NCBI RefSeq assembly: GCF_003148475.1
Contig: NZ_QGGG01000001.1
Location: forward strand, 310,001-374,000
Reading direction: 5' to 3'
Length of the DNA stretch: 64,000 bases
From: Pseudaminobacter salicylatoxidans
GTDB lineage: Bacteria > Pseudomonadota > Alphaproteobacteria > Rhizobiales > Rhizobiaceae
The notes under the pieces are model-generated. The model was not told the DNA's origin. It saw nothing but the letters and a program-made list of their open reading frames with translations, and searched no databases. A program made the position numbers and the translations under genes. Positions 49,801 through 61,704 of the stretch are shown piece after piece (position 1 is the first letter of the stretch; each line of letters begins with the position of its first letter).

Positions 49801-50550
49801 ATGCCAGAAGCAATCGTTGCTCGACATGACGGGGTCATTGCCTGGGTCAAGCTGAACCGGCCGGACCGGCTCAACGCCATGAACGAAGAGCTTGTCAAAG
49901 AGCTTTCCGAGGCGCTCGCCAGGGCCGAGGCGGATGAAACGATCCGCGTCATCATTCTCCATGGCGAAGGCCGTGCTTTCTGCTCAGGCGATGATCTGAA
50001 GGATCTCGACGCACAGACCGTATCGGAAGATGCAACGCAGGCCTGGGTTGAAGCCATTCAGCAGGTCACCCTGCAGATCATGCGATCCAGGAAGATTGTC
50101 ATCGCCGCGGTGCATGGCTGGTGCGTCGGTGGTGCCCTCGAATGGGTCATCAACTGCGATTTCAGGCTGTTTGCCGACAACACGCGGTGGTTCTTCCCGG
50201 AGGTAAGTTACGGCTTCTTCGTCACCGGCGGCGTCACCGCGCTTCTGACGAAGCAGGTGGGACCGCAGATGGCCAAGGATTTGATCATGTTCGGCGACCG
50301 CCACGATGCGAAGAAGGCCCTGGAGGTCGGGATCGCGTGGAAACTCTTCCCCGAAGATCAGATTCTGGCCGAGGCTGAAAAGCTCGCCTCAAGGATTGCA
50401 GAGCGTCCTGCGGAGTCGGTCGCCGAAATCAAACGAGCCATCAATGAAGGTTTCCACTCATCGCTCGCCGACGCGATGAGGATAGAGACCGCAGCCACCG
50501 TTCGGGGATTTCTTTCGGCGGAATCACAGGCGCGAGCAAAAGAGTTTTAA
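49801..50550 (+). CDS. Enoyl-CoA hydratase/isomerase family protein
   Basis: A 249-residue crotonase-fold protein. The oxyanion-hole segments are AFCSGDDLKDL and HGWCVGGALEW. Both catalytic glutamates of true hydratases are present: Glu in GGALEW and, 20 residues later, Glu in FPEVSYG. It probably hydrates crotonyl-CoA-type or releases a leaving group from 3-substituted acyl-CoA. It starts 10 nt after the mutase gene behind AAGGAAAG. Confidence 0.88.
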   Translation: MPEAIVARHDGVIAWVKLNRPDRLNAMNEELVKELSEALARAEADETIRVIILHGEGRAFCSGDDLKDLDAQTVSEDATQAWVEAIQQVTLQIMRSRKIVIAAVHGWCVGGALEWVINCDFRLFADNTRWFFPEVSYGFFVTGGVTALLTKQVGPQMAKDLIMFGDRHDAKKALEVGIAWKLFPEDQILAEAEKLASRIAERPAESVAEIKRAINEGFHSSLADAMRIETAATVRGFLSAESQARAKEF

Positions 50551-50558
50551 CTGTGCTG

Positions 50559-52187
50559 ATGACAACAAATGAAGTTCCGTCCCGCCTTTATATTCCGGGC
50601 AGACATGACGACGATATTGAAAACCGGGTGTTGCCAAGGATTCTGCTGAGGCAGGCAGAACTGCTTGGCGGCAGGAAATTTATCGACATATGCGGTCGTT
50701 CGGCCAGCTTCGAGGAGATGGAATCCATTTCCAGCCAGTTGGCGCATGGCTTGCGCAAGCTGGGTGTGAGCCCGTCGGACCGGGTGGCGATGCTGTTGCC
50801 AAACTGCTTCGAGTTCGTGGCGATCTGGTTTGCGGTATCGAAACTGGGCGCGGTCGAAGTTCCGAACAATCCGGGGCTGAAGGGCGACCTTCTATGCCAC
50901 AATCTGAACAATTGCGGTGCTGAAGTGCTCGTCGCCGACGCGACCGTGCTGACGGAAATCGCCAAAGTTCAGGACAAGCTGCCGGAGATCCGGACACTCG
51001 TTGTCGTGGGGACCGACCCGGAGGAAGCGCGAGCGGCGGGCATCAAGATCGCTCGTATCGTCGCCTTCGAGGAATGCCTGGCGCCCCAGCGGGATTTCGA
51101 CCCGGTCCATGTCCATTACTCCGATCCGATGGCCATCCTGTATACGTCCGGTACGACCGGCCCAGCCAAGGGCGCGTTGATGTCCCATCACCACTGCTAT
51201 TCGTGGGCATCGGCAATGGCCTACAATCTGGGTTATACGAGCAGCGACAGCTATTTCTCGCCTTTGCCGCTGTTTCATACCGATGCCCAGATGTTCGGCG
51301 TTTATCTACCCTTGATCTACGGTACCAACACGACCCTGGTGGATGGCTTCAGCGCATCCAAATTCTGGGACCAGGTGCGTGCGAGCGGTGCCACGGCAAC
51401 AAATTTGCTGGGCGCCATGGCGGTCATTCTCACGCGAACGCCAGCAACCGCGGACGACGGCAACAATCCTGTGAGGGTATGCCAATGCATTCCCATGGTT
51501 CCGGACCAGCAGGCGTTTGAAAACCGTTTCGGCATGAAGCTCGTTACAGGGTACGGACAGACCGAAACCAGTTTTGTCACTCTGGATACAGCAGACGAAA
51601 CACGTCCCGGTTCTTGTGGCCGGGCACATCCTGACTGGGAGGTCGCCGTGGTGGACGAAGCGGACAAGCCCGTCCCTGCCGGCACCATGGGCGAGATTGT
51701 GTCGCGCCCCAGGAAAAGCTGGAACATGTTCTCCGGTTATTACCGCTCCGATGCGAAGACGGTAGAGACTCTCAGGAACCTCTGGTATCACTCCGGCGAT
51801 GCCGGCGTGATGGATGAAGACGGATGGCTGTACTTCAAACATCGCCTGAACGAAGCCATACGGCGTCGCGGCGAGAACATCTCCGCTTATGAATTGGAAT
51901 CTGTCGCGGAAAAGCATCCCGACATCGTGGAAAGCGCGGCTTTCGGCATTCCGTCGGAGTTCACCGAGGAAGACATCATGGTGGTTGCCATGCGCCGCGC
52001 CGGATCGTCCGTTCAGCCGGCGGACCTCCTCGAGCATTTCAAAGAGAGCGCACCTCGCCATATGGTCCCTCGTTTCATCGAGATCACCGACACGCCGCTG
52101 CCGAGAACCCCAACCGAAAAGGTTGCCAGAAACGAGCTGAAAAAAAGAGGGGTGAGCGAAACCACTCTGGACAGAGGTTCGCGATAG
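50559..52187 (+). CDS. AMP-forming acyl-CoA ligase
   Basis: A ~542-residue ANL-superfamily ligase: P-loop YTSGTTGPAKG, GYGQTET, YHSGDAGVMDEDGWLYFKHR hinge region and the C-terminal catalytic Lys in RTPTEKVARNEL. It is most like the CaiC (carnitine/crotonobetaine-CoA ligase) group. ATG 50559 gives the start MTTNEVPSRLY; GTG 50553 is also possible, and neither has a strong ribosome site. It is the last gene of the operon and likely makes the CoA thioester that the mutase uses. Confidence 0.88.
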   Translation: MTTNEVPSRLYIPGRHDDDIENRVLPRILLRQAELLGGRKFIDICGRSASFEEMESISSQLAHGLRKLGVSPSDRVAMLLPNCFEFVAIWFAVSKLGAVEVPNNPGLKGDLLCHNLNNCGAEVLVADATVLTEIAKVQDKLPEIRTLVVVGTDPEEARAAGIKIARIVAFEECLAPQRDFDPVHVHYSDPMAILYTSGTTGPAKGALMSHHHCYSWASAMAYNLGYTSSDSYFSPLPLFHTDAQMFGVYLPLIYGTNTTLVDGFSASKFWDQVRASGATATNLLGAMAVILTRTPATADDGNNPVRVCQCIPMVPDQQAFENRFGMKLVTGYGQTETSFVTLDTADETRPGSCGRAHPDWEVAVVDEADKPVPAGTMGEIVSRPRKSWNMFSGYYRSDAKTVETLRNLWYHSGDAGVMDEDGWLYFKHRLNEAIRRRGENISAYELESVAEKHPDIVESAAFGIPSEFTEEDIMVVAMRRAGSSVQPADLLEHFKESAPRHMVPRFIEITDTPLPRTPTEKVARNELKKRGVSETTLDRGSR

Positions 52188-52271
52188 CGAAAATGGCGCC
52201 GGCGATTTAGCCGACCTGACTATCAGGGCGCTAGCCTGGCGTTCTGGTCCGATGCCGGGGCGCGACACTCC

Positions 52272-52303
52272 ATGTCTCCCGATCGGTATAGATCGGGAGA
52301 CAT
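52272..52303 (+). terminator. Strong stem-loop after the mutase operon
   Basis: A perfect 13-bp inverted repeat (ATGTCTCCCGATC with its complement) and 6-nt loop, 85 nt past the ligase stop. No U tract follows. It probably ends or stabilises the dgdA-mutase transcript. Confidence 0.6.
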
Positions 52304-52470
52304 CCGGCCAAATCCCAGCTTCGAGAGCGGCCGCGCAGTGCACTGAAACGGCGCAGCCGCCCTTCGCGTCCCTCCTGCCGTATCAGGCCTGCCATCATGA
52401 ACAGAGCCGCTTTCACCCACCCCCGAACCGTTCCCGTTGGAGCGTTCGCGCAGACGCTGAGTCAGGCATT

Positions 52471-52582
52471 CGAAACATTGCAAAATCGATCGCCAATTTG
52501 GTTCGTTACGGTCATCGCATACCATATTATTCCGTTGCAACATGCTCGGATAAACAGGAACTTGGAGGACGCAATGCAGCTT
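52471..52582 (+). repeat. Duplicated leader, copy A
   Basis: 112 bp that align with 55187-55300 at roughly three quarters identity by eye. Shared blocks are CATTGCAAAA, GTCATCGCATACCA, TTGCAACATG, CTTGGA and GCAATGCAGCTT, the last containing a start codon. In copy B this leader precedes the SDR gene. In copy A the frame after the ATG is not an SDR, and the next real gene is the transporter at 52962. Both copies contain two TTGCAA elements, 57 bp apart in A. Confidence 0.75.
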
Positions 52583-52961
52583 GGGGAGGGGCCTGTCGTC
52601 AACCTGGGCTTCGATCTTGGCACGGGTGAATTGCCCGGCTGAACAATCGGATGGCACGATGCGCGCCCCAGGGCAGTTCTCACTGTTCGAACACCGCGAG
52701 GAGTTGCAACGCTCTTGATCTCGGTGTCTGCACGCCGCTTCCCTTACGCACGGATCGGTCGGTCAGGGTGGCTACTGTGTCCAGGCGCGGCTGGCATTTC
52801 AGAACTCGTTGCGACCCCCTTACTCGGATAGCGCCTGGCGCAGAAATTCACGTCGCATGACGTCACGGCCTTTGGCGGCCGGCCTCGCTCGGTTTTCCCG
52901 CTCGTGGTCCCGAACCGCTCAATGAGGATATGGCTTAGTTTCAGATTAAACGGAGGAGACT

Positions 52962-54041
52962 ATGGGTAATTTCAAGGAGGTTATACGCATCGCGGGGGCG
53001 TTTGTCGGCGTCATCGTGGGTGCCGGCTTTGCCTCGGGGCAGGAGCTTATGCAGTTCTTCACCAGCTTCGGGCTGATCGGACTGGCAGGCTCGATGATCA
53101 GCATCGCATTGTTTATTTTCCTGGCGATGGCGCTGTCGTCGCTTGGTCAGCAATATACGTCGTCGTCGCACAAGCCGATTGTCTATGCGATCTGCGGGAA
53201 ATACCTCGGCATCTTCGTCGATGCGCTGATCACCTTCTTCATGTTCGCCCTCGCTGTCGTCATGATCGCCGGCGGCGGCGCGCTTGGGGAGCAGCTGTTC
53301 GGGATTCCGAAGCTGTGGGGAAGCGTGGCGGTCACGGTCCTGACCGTGCTGATCGTTTGCATGAACGTCAGGCAGGTGATCACTTTCATCGGCGCGGCGA
53401 CCCCGCTTCTGGCATTAATGGTGATCATCGTCTCGGTGGTGGCATTTTCCGGTCACGAAGCCGATCTCCATGCATTGGAAGCAGCGGCGAGCACGCTGCC
53501 TCGCGGCGCGGGCAACTGGGTTATCGGAGCTCTTCTCTACGTCTCCTACAACATCATCGCCGGGGCGCCGTTCCTCATCATCATGGGCGGGCAGTCGCTC
53601 GACCGGAAAACCGCGGTCTGGGGCGGCGTCCTCGGCGGCGTGCTTCTGGGCCTGCTGATGCTGATGATCGTCGGAAGCATGTTCGCGCGCGCGGATATCC
53701 TTGCCGGCGTTCCCATGCCGATGTTGCTGCTTGCCACGCAATTCTCGCCTTTCGTCGGTATCGTCATGGGCGTCGCCATTTTTGGCATGATCCTGAACAC
53801 CGCGGTGGGCGTGCTCTATTCCTTCTCGGCACGGCTGCTGGAACCCGGCACGATGAAGTTCCGCCTGGGAACTGTCGCGGCGGGTATCCTTGCCTTTGCG
53901 GGAAGCCTGGCCGGCTTCGTCCAGCTTGTCGGAACCGTCTTCCCGTTCTTCGGTTATCTGGGCTTCGTGCTTATGATCTGCACCCTGGTCGGCTGGCTGC
54001 GTCTCAGAAGCGGTACCTTGCGCCTCATCGAAGCCGCGTAA
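52962..54041 (+). CDS. YkvI-family membrane transporter (APC/LeuT-fold type)
   Basis: A 359-residue protein with ~10 membrane segments. The first helix contains GVIVGAGFASGQELMQFF, a broken-helix motif typical of LeuT-fold sodium symporters and of the YkvI group, with an EAA-rich periplasmic stretch near residue 170. The substrate of this family is not known to me. Its position between the mutase operon and the AraC/SDR/thiolase genes suggests it imports the substrate of this locus, perhaps a small branched amino or hydroxy acid. Confidence 0.82.
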   Translation: MGNFKEVIRIAGAFVGVIVGAGFASGQELMQFFTSFGLIGLAGSMISIALFIFLAMALSSLGQQYTSSSHKPIVYAICGKYLGIFVDALITFFMFALAVVMIAGGGALGEQLFGIPKLWGSVAVTVLTVLIVCMNVRQVITFIGAATPLLALMVIIVSVVAFSGHEADLHALEAAASTLPRGAGNWVIGALLYVSYNIIAGAPFLIIMGGQSLDRKTAVWGGVLGGVLLGLLMLMIVGSMFARADILAGVPMPMLLLATQFSPFVGIVMGVAIFGMILNTAVGVLYSFSARLLEPGTMKFRLGTVAAGILAFAGSLAGFVQLVGTVFPFFGYLGFVLMICTLVGWLRLRSGTLRLIEAA

Positions 54042-54078
54042 TCCGATCGGGCAACAGCCTGCAGAATTCCGGACAAGC

Positions 54079-54106
54079 AACCGCGCCCCTGACATGAGGC
54101 GCGGTT
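54079..54106. terminator. Convergent hairpin between transporter and AraC genes
   Basis: A perfect 9-bp stem (AACCGCGCC / GGCGCGGTT) with a 10-nt loop, followed by TACC. It touches the end of the minus-strand AraC gene and lies 38 nt after the transporter stop, so it can serve both. Confidence 0.65.
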
Positions 54107-55170
54107 TACCCCACAGGGCGATGCTTGTCGGGAAAAGGAGTTGCAGCCGCGAGCGCGTTTGCCGTGAAATCGATATTGGCCTGGTCCGCTGCTTCCCGTC
54201 GGAAAGTGGCGGGGCTCTTGCCCGTCCATTTGCGGAATGCCCGGTGAAAGGCGCTTGGCTCGGAAAAACCGAGATCGGCCGCGATGTCCGCTACATTCCT
54301 GCGTCCGGCCCGCAGCGTAGTCATGGCCAGCCCCCGGCGCATTTCATCCTTGATGGACTGATAGGTTTGTCCCTCCTGACGCAATTTGCGTCGCAAGGTA
54401 GGCTCACTTACACGCATCCGCTGGGCGAGGACCTCGAAACTCGGCCAGGCGGACGGGGGAGTTCCCCGCAGCCGTTCGCGGACCGTGGCTGAGAGGCCTG
54501 CGTCGTGACGATAATGTACCAGAATATTAGCCGGCGCGTGACGCAGGAATTCCCTCAATGCACGTCCGTCGCGGATGGTCGGCAGTTTCAGGAAATCGGC
54601 GTCGAAAACAAGCCTCGTTTCTGGCTGGTCGAAGCGGGCGGGTGCGCCAAAGAACAGACGATAGTCGGTTCCGGTGAGCGGCGCACTGCAGCGGAAATCC
54701 ACCCATCGGATGGGGATGCGTCGACCCACCAGCCAACAGTTGACCCCATGTACGATGATCCAGAAGGTGCGATAGGCAAAAGCCGAACGTGGTCCTCCTG
54801 TATCCTTCAGGACAATCCGGGCAAGCCCGTTCTCCACGACCAGTTGGCCATGGGGCTCATCAAGAACCGCGCGCAGGAAACGCAGCCCTCGTCGTAAAGC
54901 ATGCTCCAGCGTGGCCGTGGAGAGGATTGCCTGGCACAGCAAGGCAAAACTGCCGGCCCTCATGGGTCGCGCGCCTTCGCCAAAGAACTCGTCGTCCATC
55001 GTCTGTGCAACGGCGTGCCACAAGGCACCGTATTGTACGGATGTGATCGGCATGGTGATTACTGGTGGTATACCCACCTGGGCAAGAAGCGGCTCGGGCT
55101 GCACACCATGGCGGCGAAGGCAATCGAGCGTATCTTCCATAAAGCACGGCGCGATCATCCGACGTTCCAT
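54106..55170 (-). CDS. AraC-family transcriptional regulator (OruR/ArgR-like N-terminal domain)
   Basis: A 354-residue activator: N-terminal ~190-residue arabinose-binding-like domain of the OruR type and a C-terminal AraC HTH pair (FEVLAQRMRVSEPTLRRKLR and VADIAADLGFSEPSAFHRAF, residues ~245-335). It is divergent from the SDR/thiolase genes, and the 121-bp gap is one copy of the duplicated leader. That makes both leader copies plausible binding regions for this activator. Confidence 0.9.
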   Translation of the reverse strand: MERRMIAPCFMEDTLDCLRRHGVQPEPLLAQVGIPPVITMPITSVQYGALWHAVAQTMDDEFFGEGARPMRAGSFALLCQAILSTATLEHALRRGLRFLRAVLDEPHGQLVVENGLARIVLKDTGGPRSAFAYRTFWIIVHGVNCWLVGRRIPIRWVDFRCSAPLTGTDYRLFFGAPARFDQPETRLVFDADFLKLPTIRDGRALREFLRHAPANILVHYRHDAGLSATVRERLRGTPPSAWPSFEVLAQRMRVSEPTLRRKLRQEGQTYQSIKDEMRRGLAMTTLRAGRRNVADIAADLGFSEPSAFHRAFRKWTGKSPATFRREAADQANIDFTANALAAATPFPDKHRPVG

Positions 55171-55186
55171 TGCCTAACCTCCGCAC

Positions 55187-55300
55187 CGAAAACATTGCAA
55201 AACCGATCACCAAATCGACTTTCTTCAGTCATCGCATACCACATTGTTCCATTGCAACATGTTCGGGAAACAGTGAAGCTTGGATAGGGCAATGCAGCTT
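55187..55300 (+). repeat. Duplicated leader, copy B (SDR/thiolase promoter region)
   Basis: 114 bp covering almost all of the gap between the AraC and SDR genes and the first three SDR codons, matching copy A at 52471. Outside one variable 15-bp block, several differences between the copies fall every third base in one plus-strand frame, so descent from a coding segment is also possible. No sigma-54 GG-N10-GC pair is visible. Confidence 0.75.
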
Positions 55301-56059
55301 AAAGATCGCGTCTTTCTCGTCACCGGTGCCGGATCCGGCCTTGGCGCCGCCGTCACGCGCATGTTCGCGGATGAAGGCGCGAAAGTGCTGGGAATCGATA
55401 TCAATATGGAGGCAGGCGAAAAACTTGCCGCGGAACTGGGCGACGCCGTGTGCTTCCACAAGGCGGATGTCACCAGCGAGGCAGAGGGCGTCGCAGCAAT
55501 CGCGTATGCCAAGGCAAGGTACGGACATATTCACGGCCTGGTAAACTGTGCCGGCGTCGCGCCCGGCGAGAAGGTCGTGGGACGAGATGGTCCGCATGGC
55601 CTCGATAGCTTCGGCCGCACCGTGGCCATCAATCTTATCGGCACCTTCAACATGTTGCGCCTGTCCGCCAGCGCCATGGTGAATGAGGAGCCGGGTCCGG
55701 ATGGCGAGCGTGGAGTGATCATCAACACGGCCTCTGTCGCGGCTTTTGACGGACAGATCGGTCAAGCGGCTTATGCCGCTTCGAAGGGGGGCGTGGCGGC
55801 GCTCACGCTGCCGGCCGCGCGGGAACTCGCGCGCTACGGCATCCGTGTCGTAACCATCGCTCCCGGCATCTTCGAGACACCGATGATGGCTGGCATGCCG
55901 CAAGCGGTGCAGGATGCGTTGGGCGCGAGCGTGCCGTTCCCGTCGCGCCTCGGTCGGCCTGCGGAGTATGCCGCGCTGGTCAGGCATATTTGCAGGAACG
56001 TCATGCTCAACGGCGAGGTGATCCGCCTTGACGGCGCGTTGCGGATGCCCCCGCGCTGA
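55292..56059 (+). CDS. 3-hydroxyacyl-CoA dehydrogenase, SDR type (HSD17B10-like)
   Basis: A 255-residue [11 protein letters not shown] (11-18), NCAGVAPG, catalytic Ser148, Tyr161 and Lys165. The long loop [20 protein letters not shown] is characteristic of the type-10 (short-chain 3-hydroxyacyl-CoA / 2-methyl-3-hydroxybutyryl-CoA) dehydrogenases. It oxidises (S)-3-hydroxybutyryl-CoA-like thioesters to 3-ketoacyl-CoA with NAD. ATG 55292 follows GGATAGGG; a TTG four codons earlier is in frame but not needed. The thiolase follows 41 nt downstream. Confidence 0.88.
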   Translation: MQLKDRVFLVTGAGSGLGAAVTRMFADEGAKVLGIDINMEAGEKLAAELGDAVCFHKADVTSEAEGVAAIAYAKARYGHIHGLVNCAGVAPGEKVVGRDGPHGLDSFGRTVAINLIGTFNMLRLSASAMVNEEPGPDGERGVIINTASVAAFDGQIGQAAYAASKGGVAALTLPAARELARYGIRVVTIAPGIFETPMMAGMPQAVQDALGASVPFPSRLGRPAEYAALVRHICRNVMLNGEVIRLDGALRMPPR

Positions 56060-56100
56060 CGCACCGCAGTAAGCCAAGTGGATTGTAAGGAGACCTGATA

Positions 56101-57291
56101 ATGAGCATTCACGACCCTGTAGTGATCGTCGGAGCCAGCCGTACGCCCCTTGGAGGCTTCCAGGGCAAGCTCAAGGACGTCGCTGCCGCCGAACTCGGCT
56201 CCACCGCCATTCGCGCCTCACTGGAGCGTGCCGGGCTCGACCCCAGTGCCGTTGACGAAGTCTTGTTTGGATGCGTGCTGACAGCGGGCCTTGGCCAGGC
56301 ACCGGCCCGCCAGGCAGCGCTGGGCGCCGGTCTCCCCTTCGCCGCGGGTGCCACGACCGTCAACAAAATGTGCGGCTCCAGCATGAAGGCAGCCATGCTC
56401 GCACACGACCTTCTGACCGCCGGATCGGTATCGGTCGCGGTGGCCGGTGGCATGGAGAGCATGAGCAATGCTCCCTACCTGCTTGACCGCGCGCGCGCCG
56501 GCTACCGCCTGGGCCACAACAAGGTGGTCGACCATATGTTTCTGGATGGCCTGGAGGATGCCTATGACAAAGGCCGGCTCATGGGCACGTTCGCAGAGGA
56601 CTGCGCCGATGCATTCCAGTTCAGCCGTGAAGCGCAGGACGCCTACGCCATAGCGTCTCTCGGGAAGGCGCAGAAGGCCATCACGGACGGCGGTTTCTCC
56701 GAAGAGATCGTTCCCGTGACCGTAAGAGCGGGAAGAAGTGAACTGGTCGTGGACGAGGACGAACAGCCTGCGAAGGCCAGGATCGACAAAATCCCGACGT
56801 TGCGGCCTGCCTTCCGCGAAGGCGGCACGGTGACGCCGGCAAATTCCTCCTCGATTTCCGACGGTGCTGCCGCGCTTACGCTGATGCGCCGTTCGGAGGC
56901 ACTGAAGCGGGGCCTCGTCCCGCTAGCGGCGATCAGCGGTCACGCGACCCATGCCCAGGCTCCCAATCTGTTCACGACGGCGCCTGTCGGCGCCATCCGA
57001 AAGCTGTGTGAACGTCTTGACTGGAGCATCAGCGAAGTTGACCTCTTCGAGATCAACGAGGCCTTCGCGGTCGTGCCCATGGCGGCGATGGGTGAACTCG
57101 GCTTGCCGGCGGACAGGGTGAATGTTCATGGAGGCGCGTGCGCGCTTGGTCATCCCATTGGTGCGTCGGGTGCCCGGGTGCTTGTCACACTGCTTTATGC
57201 GCTGCGCAGGCATGGCCTGAAGCGCGGCATAGCGTCGATCTGCATCGGGGGTGGCGAAGCTACCGCGATGGCCATCGAGCTTATGCCCTGA
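56101..57291 (+). CDS. Acetyl-CoA acetyltransferase (thiolase)
   Basis: A 396-residue thiolase with Cys91 in VNKMCGSSMKA as nucleophile, GGACALGHPIGASG carrying the catalytic His, and the second Cys in SICIGGGEATAMA. AAGGAGAC precedes the ATG. It cleaves acetoacetyl-CoA (or a 2-methyl homologue) with CoA. Together with the SDR it completes the lower part of the pathway from the mutase product to acetyl-CoA. Confidence 0.93.
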   Translation: MSIHDPVVIVGASRTPLGGFQGKLKDVAAAELGSTAIRASLERAGLDPSAVDEVLFGCVLTAGLGQAPARQAALGAGLPFAAGATTVNKMCGSSMKAAMLAHDLLTAGSVSVAVAGGMESMSNAPYLLDRARAGYRLGHNKVVDHMFLDGLEDAYDKGRLMGTFAEDCADAFQFSREAQDAYAIASLGKAQKAITDGGFSEEIVPVTVRAGRSELVVDEDEQPAKARIDKIPTLRPAFREGGTVTPANSSSISDGAAALTLMRRSEALKRGLVPLAAISGHATHAQAPNLFTTAPVGAIRKLCERLDWSISEVDLFEINEAFAVVPMAAMGELGLPADRVNVHGGACALGHPIGASGARVLVTLLYALRRHGLKRGIASICIGGGEATAMAIELMP

Positions 57292-57351
57292 CGATAGGGG
57301 CAGTGTCGAAGTCTCGGGTCTGTTCGGCCTGATCGCGGCGGGAGTCGCGTG

Positions 57352-57378
57352 AAAAACGGGGCGCCTGAAGCGCCCCGT
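57352..57378 (-). terminator. Rho-independent terminator oriented on the minus strand
   Basis: A 9-bp perfect stem (ACGGGGCGC / GCGCCCCGT), CTGAA loop. On the minus strand it is followed directly by TTTTT, the classic arrangement. It therefore terminates something transcribed leftward from the metH side, although the stem can also end the thiolase transcript. Confidence 0.75.
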
Positions 57379-57719
57379 CGATCATTTCCCATTTCACTAT
57401 GCCATGAACATGTGGTCGATAAGCTGAGCATTATCGATCCACCCGGCTTTTCGGTGACAAGCGCAGCGCGGCTTTGTCATCAGTGCCCGCCCGCTTTTGC
57501 GGCGATCTCGGTTACCTCCGCAACATCCGTGAGGATGCTCGCGCACTGTTTCGCGTCGCGCGCAACGCATCCGAAACGCTTGAGCTTGCTGACCGCCTGC
57601 GCGATGCGGCCGCAGCCTGCATTTTAGCGAAGAACCAAAGGAAGTCGCAGCAGGCTTCTGGATTTCCTCGGTGCGGGCGTCTGCGGCACCGGCTGCGATT
57701 TGCGATCTCCGGTATGTTG
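57379..57719 (-). other. Thiolase-metH gap with minus-strand remnant and hairpins
   Basis: No intact gene. On the minus strand an open frame from 57723 begins [20 protein letters not shown]. Coding character then seems to jump to another frame ([20 protein letters not shown] ... AAKAGGH, stop at 57480) across an AAAA run, like a decayed ~80-residue gene. A strong stem-loop is present at 57412-57442 and a weaker one at 57454-57478. With the minus-strand terminator at 57352 this could also be a small RNA. I saw no cobalamin or SAM riboswitch core. Confidence 0.4.
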
Positions 57720-57739
57720 ACATAAAGATGTCTTTATGT
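57720..57739. promoter_or_regulatory. Palindromic operator upstream of metH (ArsR/SahR-type candidate)
   Basis: ACATAAAGA-TG-TCTTTATGT has perfect 9-bp arms and overlaps a TTGACA -35-like box at 57717. It ends 42 bp before the chosen metH ATG. The AT-rich dyad is of the kind bound by ArsR-family regulators, some of which (SahR/SamR) control methionine-cycle genes in Proteobacteria. An alternative metH start at 57728 would fall inside the dyad, which argues for the later start. Confidence 0.55.
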
Positions 57740-57781
57740 GATCTGGATGATGTGTCGTTCGAAGGACTGGAATTGTCGCAA

Positions 57782-61573
<3,792 letters not shown>

Positions 61574-61648
61574 GAAGCAAGGATCGCCGTGCCGCATCCC
61601 CTTCATGGAGAATCGCCGCAAAAGACTGTTGGTGACGCCGACCTCATG

Positions 61649-61670
61649 TGTTGCCTTATCTTAGGCAACA
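61649..61670 (+). terminator. Stem-loop after metH
   Basis: A perfect 8-bp stem (TGTTGCCT / AGGCAACA) with a 6-nt loop, 75 nt past the metH stop and 35 nt before the next gene. It has no U tract, so it is a weak terminator candidate. Confidence 0.45.
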
Positions 61671-61704
61671 CGCCTAACTGGCTGTTCCGAAAAGGTTCAG
61701 CATC

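Larger units (their letters stand above)
52188..52961. other. Long intergenic region with hairpin and duplicated leader
   Basis: 774 bp without a convincing gene. It holds a strong stem-loop at 52272-52303, a copy of the SDR/thiolase leader at 52471-52582 (listed separately) and after it a 22-codon frame, ATG 52574 to TGA 52642 (MQLGEGPVVNLGF...), that shares only its first three residues with the SDR. TGACGTCA at 52855-52862 is a perfect 8-bp palindrome. The last 40 bp carry the transporter's GGAGGAG site. The rest looks like decayed or non-coding DNA. Confidence 0.55.

Noticed and set aside
52223-52657. Minus-strand 144-codon frame in the gap after the ligase gene
   Set aside because: Composition is Arg/Pro/Ser-rich, it crosses the strong hairpin and the duplicated leader, and has no ribosome site or recognisable domain.
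57292-57781. Cobalamin or SAM riboswitch in front of metH
   Set aside because: I found no B12-box-like core and no SAM-II-type motif. The palindrome and hairpins present do not form a known aptamer by eye.
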